Assembly (NCBI RefSeq): GCF_000955805.1 | Contig: NZ_JYOA01000002.1 | Location: forward strand, 223,390-287,389 | DNA: 64,000 bases | From: Pseudomonas sp. 21 | GTDB taxonomy: Bacteria > Pseudomonadota > Gammaproteobacteria > Pseudomonadales > Pseudomonadaceae | Reading direction: 5' to 3' | In this document: piece by piece, positions 8,530 through 15,877 of the stretch | How the letters are laid out: each line of letters starts with the position of its first letter | Numbering within the stretch: the stretch's first letter is position 1 | Translations under genes and position numbers: made by a program | The notes under the pieces: generated by a model | The model's database searches: none | What the model was told of the DNA's origin: nothing | The model's input: only the letters and a program-made list of their open reading frames with translations

Positions 8530-9828
8530 ATGAACAATCACTGTGGCTGGATCGCCCTGGCGGGCGAGTTGCCGACGCAGCCGACGCTGAGCGGGACCCA
8601 GCGGGCGGACTGGCTGATCATCGGTGGCGGCATCACCGGGTTGTCCGCCGCCCACACGCTGGCAGCGCGCTTTCCGCAACAGCGTGTGGTGCTGCTGGAA
8701 CGCCAGCGCATCGCCCAGGGCGCCTCTGCGCGCAACTCCGGGTTTGTCGTCGCCCATGAGTTGCCGGCGGCCAGCGAACGCCTGGGGCAACCCGGCCATG
8801 CCGCCTACCAGGTGGCCTCGCGCATCGGCATCGCGGCCGCGCAGGAAGTCCGCCAGCGCATCGCCGGGCTGGGCATCGACTGCGAGCTTTTCGAAGACGG
8901 CTATCACTTCGCCGCGCACCGGCCCGAGCACCTGGGCGATATCGACGGCATCCTCGCCACGCTGGCCTCGGTCGGCGCCAACGCCCGCTACTACGAAGGC
9001 GCGGCGCTGGAACAGCGACTCGGCAGCGCCTTCTACGCGCGGGCCATTCATTGCGCCGGCGGCAACGCGCTGCTGCAACCGGCGCGCTATGTGAAAGGCC
9101 TGGCCGACCGCCTGCCGGCGTCGGTGGACATCTTCGAGCAGAGCGGCGTGACCGACCTGCGCCGCAGCGGCCAGGGCTGGGTGGCACGCACGGCGCAGGG
9201 CGAAGTCCAGGCTTCGCAGGTGCTGGTCTGCCTGGGCGCATTCATCGCCCGCGCCGGCCTGCGGGAGAGTGGTGCCTTCCCGCTGGAACTCAGCGCCAGC
9301 ATCACCCGCCCGCTGGATGAGCCTCGCTGGCAGTCGCTGTTCGGCGAGCGCCAGTGGGGCGTGCTCGCACCGTTGCCCGGTGGCGGCACCGTGCGCCTGC
9401 TGCCGGGGCGCCGGTTGCTGATCCGCAACACCGTCGAGTACCGCCATCGCGACCTCGACAACCAGGCGCTGGCCGAGCGCCGTCGCCGCCATCTGGCCGG
9501 TTTGCAGAAGCGTTTCCCCGGCATCGTCGAAGCCGACATCGCCTACAGCTGGACCGGCCACCTGAGCGGCACCCGTTCCGGCGAACCGTACTTCGCCCGC
9601 GTCGATCAGGGCCTGCATGCGGTGGCCGGCTGCAATGGCTCGGGCGTGGCGCGCGGCACCCTGTGGGGTCGCCTGCTGGTGGAGATGGCGGCGGGCGACA
9701 GCTCGCCCGTGCTGGCCGACGTGCTGGCGCAGGCCAGCCCCGGCTACCTGCCGCCCAGCCCGTTCTTCGATATCGGCGCCTCGCTGCGCATGGCCTGGGA
9801 AGTGCGCCGCGCGCGCGCCGAGGCCTGA
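8530..9828 (+). CDS. FAD-dependent amine oxidoreductase (PuuB/DAO family)
   Basis: A 432-residue protein with the dinucleotide-binding motif WLIIGGGITGLSAAH at about residues 30-44 and the DAO-family C-terminal FAD contact region GCNGSGVARGTLWG. The overall pattern fits gamma-glutamylputrescine oxidase-like and sarcosine-oxidase-like enzymes, which oxidise secondary or primary amines with release of H2O2. I chose ATG 8530 because GAAGGAG lies 9 nt upstream; the frame is open earlier. First gene of a rightward operon with a PotF-like binding protein, a DadA-like enzyme and an EamA exporter. Confidence 0.8.
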   Translation: MNNHCGWIALAGELPTQPTLSGTQRADWLIIGGGITGLSAAHTLAARFPQQRVVLLERQRIAQGASARNSGFVVAHELPAASERLGQPGHAAYQVASRIGIAAAQEVRQRIAGLGIDCELFEDGYHFAAHRPEHLGDIDGILATLASVGANARYYEGAALEQRLGSAFYARAIHCAGGNALLQPARYVKGLADRLPASVDIFEQSGVTDLRRSGQGWVARTAQGEVQASQVLVCLGAFIARAGLRESGAFPLELSASITRPLDEPRWQSLFGERQWGVLAPLPGGGTVRLLPGRRLLIRNTVEYRHRDLDNQALAERRRRHLAGLQKRFPGIVEADIAYSWTGHLSGTRSGEPYFARVDQGLHAVAGCNGSGVARGTLWGRLLVEMAAGDSSPVLADVLAQASPGYLPPSPFFDIGASLRMAWEVRRARAEA

Positions 9829-9881
9829 TCCGTCGCTTTACCCACGCACAACAATCCCTATAAAGAAAAAACGAGGGCAGC

Positions 9882-10988
9882 ATGATCAATCGTTCCAAGA
9901 CTCTGGCCAGCTTCACCCTGGCAGGCCTCGCACTCGCAGCAGCGGCCGGCACCACCCAGGCGGCGCAGACCGTCACCATCGCCAACTGGAGCGGCTACAT
10001 CGCCGAAGACACCCTGGCGAACTTCACCCGGCAGACCGGCATCCAGACGACCTACGACCTGGTCGACAGCAACGAGACCACCGAAGCCAAGCTGATGACC
10101 GGCGCCAGCGGCTACGACCTGGCCAGCCCGTCCAACCACTTCCTGCCGCGCCTGATCAAGGCCGGCGCCATCCAGGAACTGGACAAGAGCAAGCTGCCCA
10201 ACTGGAAGAACCTCGACCCCAAGCTGATGAAGATCCTCGAGGCCAACGATCCGGGTAACCGCTACGCCATTCCCTACCTCTGGGTGACCGTCGGCATCGG
10301 CTACAACGAGGACAAGATCAAGGCCATCTTCGGCAACACCGACGTCACCCACAGCTGGCAGTTGCTGTTCGATCCGAAGAACGCGGAAAAGCTCGCCCAG
10401 TGCGGTATCGCGGTGATCGACAACGCCACCCAGATGGTGCCCATCACCCTCAAGGTGCTCGGCCGCGACCCGGCGAGCCAGAACCCGGACGACTTCAAGG
10501 CCGCCGAAGCCGCGCTGCAGGCGGTGCGCCCGTCGATCCGCTACTTCCACCAGTCCAAGTACGTCAGCGACCTGGCCAACGGCAACATCTGCGTCGCCAT
10601 CGGCTTCAGCGGTGACGTGCTGCAGGCCATGACCACCGCCCGGCAGGCCGGCAACAATGTGAAGATCGGCTACAGCCTGCCGCGCGAAGGCAGCACCATC
10701 GCCGTGGACACCGTGACCATTCCCAAGGGCGCGCCGCACCTGGACAACGCCTACGCCTACATGAACTACCTGCTGCAGCCGGAAGTGATCGCCAACATCA
10801 GCAATGCCGTGCAGTACCCCAACGGCAACGCCGCCGCGACCCAGTACGTCGACCCGGAACTGCGCAGCAACCCGGCCGTCTACCCGCCGCAGGAAGTGCT
10901 CGACACCCTGTTCCCGATCAAGACCCTGTCGCCGTCCGGGATGCGCATGAGCACCCGCCTGTGGACCCGAGTGATGAGCGGCAAATGA
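9882..10988 (+). CDS. Periplasmic polyamine-type substrate-binding protein (PotF-like)
   Basis: A 368-residue protein with a Sec signal peptide (about residues 1-27, ending TTQAAQT) and the PotD/PotF start QTVTIANWSGYIAEDTLANF. ANGNICVAIGFSGDVLQA is also typical of the family, which binds putrescine or spermidine for an ABC importer. No permease or ATPase gene is nearby, so it must work with a transporter encoded elsewhere or serve another role such as sensing. Its stop overlaps the next start as ATGA. Confidence 0.85.
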   Translation: MINRSKTLASFTLAGLALAAAAGTTQAAQTVTIANWSGYIAEDTLANFTRQTGIQTTYDLVDSNETTEAKLMTGASGYDLASPSNHFLPRLIKAGAIQELDKSKLPNWKNLDPKLMKILEANDPGNRYAIPYLWVTVGIGYNEDKIKAIFGNTDVTHSWQLLFDPKNAEKLAQCGIAVIDNATQMVPITLKVLGRDPASQNPDDFKAAEAALQAVRPSIRYFHQSKYVSDLANGNICVAIGFSGDVLQAMTTARQAGNNVKIGYSLPREGSTIAVDTVTIPKGAPHLDNAYAYMNYLLQPEVIANISNAVQYPNGNAAATQYVDPELRSNPAVYPPQEVLDTLFPIKTLSPSGMRMSTRLWTRVMSGK

Positions 10989-12253
10989 CCCAGCCCAACG
11001 ACCTGCGCCGCCACGCCCTGGTGGTCGGCGCCGGCGTGGTCGGCCTGGCCACCGCGCTGCAACTGCAACGCCGCGACTTCCGCGTGACCCTGCTGGACCG
11101 CAATCCGCCGGGTCTCGCCACGTCGTTCGGCAATGCCTGTACCTTCGCCACCTACTCGGTGGAGCCGGTGGCAACGCCCGGCATCTGGCGCAAGGCGCCG
11201 GGCATGCTGCTGCGCCCGGACAGCCCGCTGGCGATCCGCCCGGCCTACCTGCCGCGCATCGCGCCGTGGCTGATGCAGTTCCTGTCGGCCTCGCGGCGTG
11301 ACCGGGTGGAAGCCATCGGCCGCGACCTCAACACCCTGCTGCGCCCCTGCATGGAGGCGTGGCAGGGGCTGTTCGACGAGGCCGGCGCCAACGACCTGAT
11401 CCGCCACGATGGCTCGCTGTATATCTTCGAGGAGCATGAGCGCGGCGATGCGCAGGCCATGGTGGATTACCACCGGCGCTTCGAGGTGCCGATCCGCTTC
11501 GTCGAGGGCTCCGAACTGCGCGAGCTGGAACCTGCGCTCAACGCCCGCGCCAGCTGCGCCGTGGAGCTGCCCGGTGTGAGCCGCACGCTCGATCCCTACG
11601 CGCTGAGCCTGCGCCTGTTCGAACGCTTCCAGGCCATGGGCGGCGAGTTCCGTCGCGGCGAGCTGCTGGGCATCGATCCGGCCGGGCAGGGCAGGGATGC
11701 GGTGCAGGCGCAACTGACTAGCGGCGAGCGACTGGCCGCCGACCGCGTGGCGCTGTGCACCGGCGCCTGGTCGCGCACCTTGGTGGACCAACTGGGCGAT
11801 AGCGTGCCGCAGGACACCGAGCGCGGTTACCACGTGCTCTTCGGCCATGCTGGGCAGGTGCTCAACCGCCCGGTGTGCTGGGGCGCCGGCGGTTTCTACA
11901 TGACGCCCATGGCGCAGGGCCTGCGCGTGGCCGGCACGGTGGAATTCGCCGGGCTGGAGGCGCTGCCGAGCCCGGCCCGCTACCGCTCCTTGACCCGTGG
12001 CGCGCGGCGCTTCCTGCGCCTGCAGCACGAGCCGGTGTCGCAGTGGATGGGCTTTCGCTCCTCGGTGCCGGACAGCATGCCGGTGCTCGGCCCGTCCCGG
12101 CGGCTGCCGCAGGTGTTCTACAACTTCGGCCACGGCCACATCGGCCTGACCCTCGGCGCCATCACCGGCCAGCTGCTCGCCGAGCAGGCCAGCGACGTCG
12201 TCACCAGCGTGCCGGTGACGCCCTTCCTTGCCAGCCGCTTCAGCGCGGGCTGA
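10985..12253 (+). CDS. FAD-dependent D-amino acid dehydrogenase-like oxidoreductase (DadA family)
   Basis: A 422-residue DAO-superfamily protein with the FAD motif ALVVGAGVVGLATALQLQRR near the N-terminus and DadA-type sequences SFGNACTFATYSVEPVATPG and GFRSSVPDSMPVLGPS. DadA enzymes oxidatively deaminate D-amino acids and pass electrons to quinone. The start overlaps the stop of the binding-protein gene by ATGA, showing translational coupling. The second flavoprotein of the operon, it may act on the product of the first or on a related amine. Confidence 0.8.
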   Translation: MTQPNDLRRHALVVGAGVVGLATALQLQRRDFRVTLLDRNPPGLATSFGNACTFATYSVEPVATPGIWRKAPGMLLRPDSPLAIRPAYLPRIAPWLMQFLSASRRDRVEAIGRDLNTLLRPCMEAWQGLFDEAGANDLIRHDGSLYIFEEHERGDAQAMVDYHRRFEVPIRFVEGSELRELEPALNARASCAVELPGVSRTLDPYALSLRLFERFQAMGGEFRRGELLGIDPAGQGRDAVQAQLTSGERLAADRVALCTGAWSRTLVDQLGDSVPQDTERGYHVLFGHAGQVLNRPVCWGAGGFYMTPMAQGLRVAGTVEFAGLEALPSPARYRSLTRGARRFLRLQHEPVSQWMGFRSSVPDSMPVLGPSRRLPQVFYNFGHGHIGLTLGAITGQLLAEQASDVVTSVPVTPFLASRFSAG

Positions 12254-12305
12254 AACGCCCGTATTCACCCCGAACATTCACCCCGAACAAGAAGGAGAAC
12301 ACGAC

Positions 12306-13205
12306 ATGCCCCAGCTGACCCTCGTCGCCCCTCGCAGCCATGCCTTGCGCAGCGTGGGCCTGATGCTGTTGTCGATGTTCTGCTTCGCCGTGGTGGATGC
12401 ACTGGCCAAGGTCGTGGCGCTGAAATACCCGGCCAACGAAGTGACCTTCTTCCGCATGGCCTTCGGCGTGCTGCCGGCGTTTCTCCTGTGCCTGCGCGGC
12501 CGGCCGCTGGCGGAGCGCTGGCTGCAACTGGACGTGCGCGGGCAGACCATCCGCGCGCTGACGTTGCTGGGCTCTTCGGCGCTGTTCTTTGCCGGGCTGC
12601 CCTACGTGCCGCTGAGTGAAGCCATCTCCATCGCCTATTCCGAGGCGCTGCTGGTGATCGTGCTGGCGCCGCTGCTGCTGGGCGAACGCCTGCTGCCGCG
12701 CAACGCCCTGGCGGCGGTGCTCGGCTTCCTCGGCGTGCTGATGGTGGTCAAGCCCGACAATGCCGAAGCCAGCCTGGTCGGTCCGGCGCTGCTGGTGGCC
12801 AGCGCCTTCTTCGGCGCGCTGTCGATGATCCAGATCCGCCGCATCCGCGAGACCGACGACTCGACCACCACGGTGCTGTATTTCACCGTGGTCGGCACCC
12901 TGGTCACTGGCGCCACGCTGCCGTTTTCCTGGAGCACGCCGAGCCTGCCGGACCTTGGTTTCATGCTCGCCCTCGGCCTGCTCGCGACCCTGGGCCAACT
13001 GCTCTTCACCATCGCCGTGCGCCGCGCCCATGCGGCCACGCTGGCGCCATACACCTACACCAGCATCATCTGGGCGAGCCTGCTCGGCTACCTGATCTGG
13101 GGCGAGGTGCTCAGCCTGCTGTCGCTGCTCGGCATCGTGCTGATCGTCGGCAGCGCGGTGGTCGTGGCGGTGCTGGAGCAGCCGCCGGAAGGTGCGGTGG
13201 TCTGA
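12306..13205 (+). CDS. EamA/DMT-family transporter
   Basis: A 299-residue protein with ten predicted helices in two EamA repeats (first half RSVGLMLLSMFCFAVVDALA, second half SLVGPALLVASAFFGALSM). DMT transporters commonly export amino acids or related metabolites. The start at 12306 follows AAGAAGGAGAACACGAC. It ends the amine operon and may export a substrate or toxic product; direction and cargo are inferred. The frame is open further upstream, but the ribosome site decides the start. Confidence 0.85.
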   Translation: MPQLTLVAPRSHALRSVGLMLLSMFCFAVVDALAKVVALKYPANEVTFFRMAFGVLPAFLLCLRGRPLAERWLQLDVRGQTIRALTLLGSSALFFAGLPYVPLSEAISIAYSEALLVIVLAPLLLGERLLPRNALAAVLGFLGVLMVVKPDNAEASLVGPALLVASAFFGALSMIQIRRIRETDDSTTTVLYFTVVGTLVTGATLPFSWSTPSLPDLGFMLALGLLATLGQLLFTIAVRRAHAATLAPYTYTSIIWASLLGYLIWGEVLSLLSLLGIVLIVGSAVVVAVLEQPPEGAVV

Positions 13206-13713
13206 TTTTTCAGCAACGAACACACTCCGTAGCGTCCGGCGCTATGGCTTTAGGTACCGCGAATCTTGTCCGCGATCCTGGATGGGCCAGGTGCGAGGGT
13301 AGGCCAATCGCGGACGGAGTCCGCTCCTACGCGAGTGCATGCCGTTGGCGTTTTCCGGAGGGGCTGCATTCGTCCGGCGGATGTCGCGGACAAGGCCCTC
13401 TTCTGCAAAGGCGTCAGGCCTCGTAGGAGCGGACTCCGTCCGCGATTGGCATCACCCGGCAGAGGAATACCAGGAACTGCAGGGGCGCCTGGCACGAGGG
13501 AGATGCCTCGACTACCGGTCAGAATCCGGCCTGTCGGTCTGGTACCATGCCGCGCCGGCATGCCAGACGACGCGTGATTGCACCGCGCCAGGTGCTGCCG
13601 GCTTCTTCCGTCCAACTGCGCTGCAAACAGGCCGCATCGACCGGAAAGCCCCACGCCCGGCGTGGCTGAATCGCTTTTCCGCAGGATCGATGGGGACCTT
13701 CTGGAATCTCCCG
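13206..13713. other. Intergenic region carrying a REP doublet
   Basis: A 508-bp gap between the EamA gene and the PBP2 gene. Its first 250 bp hold the inverted REP pair listed separately. The remaining part (13450-13713) is open in the PBP2 frame, but I see no convincing gene or strong promoter in it. Confidence 0.6.
13304..13449. repeat. REPIN: two inverted 28-bp REP sequences
   Basis: CCAATCGCGGACGGAGTCCG at 13304-13323 continues to 13331 and recurs as an exact reverse complement at 13422-13449; the two 28-bp arms enclose 90 bp. The core (GTAGGAGCGGACTCCGTCCGCGAT) is typical of Pseudomonas REP palindromes. A second nested pair, CTTGTCCGCGA (13265-13275) and TCGCGGACAAG (13384-13394), points to an older or overlapping REP unit. 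Such doublets are mobilised in trans by RAYT-type transposases; none is in this window. Confidence 0.8.
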
Positions 13714-15606
13714 ATGCACGACCCGATCAAACTCAAGGACCACCAGCAGGAGTCGACGCTGGTCAACCGCCGGCTGATCGCCTGCGGCGCGCTGGTGGCC
13801 CTGATGAGCGTGACCCTGGTGGCGAGGATGTATTTCCTCCAGGTCACCGACTACTCGACCAACGCCACCGTCTCCGAGAACAACCGTATCCACGTGCTGC
13901 CGATTCCCCCGGAGCGCGGGCTGATCTTCGACCGCAATGGCAAGGTGCTGGCGGAGAACCTGCCCAGCTTCAACCTCACCCTGACCCGCGAGCGCGCCGG
14001 CAATTCACAGGCGGTGCTCGACCAGGTGACCGAAATCCTGCACCTGAGCCCCGAGCAGCGCCTGCAGTGCGACAAGGCACTGAAGAAGAGCCGCCACCCC
14101 TTCGAGCCGGTCACCCTCCTGCATGAGCTGAGCGAGGAGCAGATCGCCCTCATCGAGGTCAATCGCTTCAAGCTGCCGGGCATCGACGTGGATGCCGAGT
14201 TCGTCCGCCACTATCCCTACGGCGAACACTTCGCTCACTCGGTCGGCTTCGTCGGGCGCATCAACGAGCGCGAGGCGGCGCGGCTGGACAGCACCGAATA
14301 CCGGGGCACCGAGTACGTCGGCAAGACCGGCATCGAGCACTTCTACGAGCCGCAGCTGCACGGCCACGTCGGCTACGAGGAAGTCGAGACCAACGCCCAG
14401 GGCCGTGTCATGCGGGTGCTGAAGAAGGTGCCTCCGGTGGCTGGCGAGAACATCGTGCTCGGCCTCGACGTGGACCTGCAGGTCGCCGCCGAGAAGGCGC
14501 TGGGCGATCGCCGTGGCTCTGTGGTGGCGCTGGACCCGAACACCGGCCAGGTGCTGGCCATGGTCAGCAACCCGAGCTTCGACCCGAACCTGTTCGTCAA
14601 CGGCATCAGCTCGGCGCAGTACGCCGAACTGCGCGACTCCATCGACCGACCGCTGTTCAACCGGGCGCTGCGCGGGCTGTATTCGCCGGGCTCGACCATC
14701 AAGCCGGTGGTGGCCATCGCCGGGCTGGACACCGGCACCATCACGCCGGCCACGCGGGTCTTCGATCCGGGCTACTTCCAACTGCCCAACTACGACCACA
14801 AGTACCGCAACTGGAACCACAGCGGTGATGGCTGGGTGGACCTGGACACGGCCATCAAGCGCTCCAACGACACCTACTTCTACGATGTCGCGCACAAGCT
14901 TGGCATCGACCGCATGCACGACTACCTGACCCGCTTCGGGCTGGGCAGCAAGGTGTCCATCGACATGGCCGAGGAGTCGCCCGGGCTGATGCCGTCCCGT
15001 GAATGGAAACGTGTGACCCGGCGCCAGGCCTGGTTCCCCGGTGAAACGGTGATCCTCGGCATCGGCCAGGGCTACATGCAGGTGACGCCGCTGCAGCTCG
15101 CCGAAGCGACCTCGCTGATCGCCAGCAAGGGCGCCTGGCACCGTCCACGACTGGCCGAGACGGTGGGGGGCGAGGACGTTGTCGATGCCAATCCCATGCC
15201 GGACATCCACCTGAGCAATCCCCGCGACTGGGATGCGGTGAACTACGGCATGCAGCTGGTCATGCACGATCCGGGCGGCGGCGCGCGGGCGGCGGGGCAG
15301 GGCGCGCAGTACCGCATTGCCGGCAAGAGCGGCACCGCGCAGATCGTCGCGATCCGCCAGGGCGAGCGCTACAACCGCCTGAAGACCCAGGAGCGCCACC
15401 GCGACAACGCCTTGTTCGTCGGCTTCGCCCCCGCCAGCGATCCGTCCATCGTGGTCTCGGTGACCATCGAGAATGGCGAGGCCGGCGGGCGGGTGGCCGG
15501 CCCGGTGGTGCGCGAGATCATGGACGCCTGGCTGCTCGACCAGGATGGCAAGCTCAAGCCACAGTACGCCGTGCCCGCCGATACCGCATCGGGCAAGCAC
15601 GCCTGA
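13714..15606 (+). CDS. mrdA: Penicillin-binding protein 2, peptidoglycan DD-transpeptidase
   Basis: A 630-residue class B PBP. A transmembrane helix at about 23-45 (RLIACGALVALMSVTLVARM) anchors it. The dimerisation and pedestal region includes PPERGLIFDRNGKVLAENLP. The transpeptidase domain has all three motifs: S327-T-I-K330, S384-N-D and K538-S-G-T. PBP2 crosslinks peptidoglycan during elongation with RodA. None of the usual neighbours (rodA, mltB, rlpA, dacA) is present, so this may be a second, stand-alone copy. I chose ATG 13714 (MHDPIKLKD); another ATG 24 bp earlier is possible. Confidence 0.88.
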   Translation: MHDPIKLKDHQQESTLVNRRLIACGALVALMSVTLVARMYFLQVTDYSTNATVSENNRIHVLPIPPERGLIFDRNGKVLAENLPSFNLTLTRERAGNSQAVLDQVTEILHLSPEQRLQCDKALKKSRHPFEPVTLLHELSEEQIALIEVNRFKLPGIDVDAEFVRHYPYGEHFAHSVGFVGRINEREAARLDSTEYRGTEYVGKTGIEHFYEPQLHGHVGYEEVETNAQGRVMRVLKKVPPVAGENIVLGLDVDLQVAAEKALGDRRGSVVALDPNTGQVLAMVSNPSFDPNLFVNGISSAQYAELRDSIDRPLFNRALRGLYSPGSTIKPVVAIAGLDTGTITPATRVFDPGYFQLPNYDHKYRNWNHSGDGWVDLDTAIKRSNDTYFYDVAHKLGIDRMHDYLTRFGLGSKVSIDMAEESPGLMPSREWKRVTRRQAWFPGETVILGIGQGYMQVTPLQLAEATSLIASKGAWHRPRLAETVGGEDVVDANPMPDIHLSNPRDWDAVNYGMQLVMHDPGGGARAAGQGAQYRIAGKSGTAQIVAIRQGERYNRLKTQERHRDNALFVGFAPASDPSIVVSVTIENGEAGGRVAGPVVREIMDAWLLDQDGKLKPQYAVPADTASGKHA

Positions 15607-15618
15607 GAGATGCTGCGG

Positions 15619-15641
15619 CCCAGCCCGGTGCGCGGGCTGGG
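15619..15641. terminator. Hairpin between convergent mrdA and fdsD
   Basis: CCCAGCCCG and CGGGCTGGG form a 9-bp perfect stem with a 5-nt loop in the 49 bp between the converging stops. There is no T-run, so a bidirectional terminator function is only probable. Confidence 0.5.
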
Positions 15642-15655
15642 TGCGGTGTGGCTGG

Positions 15656-15877
15656 CTAGGCCTGTGCCAGCGTCTCCGTCAGCGCCGCCTGCACCAGGGC
15701 ATGCAGTGCCGCGCCTGGATGCTCGGCGTGCCAGGCCTTCAGCTCACGGCGCATGGCCGGCGTCCAGAAGTTCTGCAGGTGCTGCTGCACGCCACGGATC
15801 GCTACGTCGCGGTCCGGCTCGCTGGCGAAGTACAGGCCGATCTGGTTGGCCATCTTGATCAGGTTCTCGACGCTCAT
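15656..15877 (-). CDS. fdsD: NAD-dependent formate dehydrogenase, delta subunit
   Basis: A 73-residue protein with the FdsD pattern NLIKMANQIGLYFASEPDRD followed by NFWTPAMRREL. FdsD is a small subunit needed for assembly or activity of the soluble molybdenum NAD-dependent formate dehydrogenase. Its ATG overlaps the fdsA stop (ATGA), so the two are translationally coupled. The usual fdsC gene that separates fdsA and fdsD in many genomes is absent. Confidence 0.85.
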   Translation of the reverse strand: MSVENLIKMANQIGLYFASEPDRDVAIRGVQQHLQNFWTPAMRRELKAWHAEHPGAALHALVQAALTETLAQA

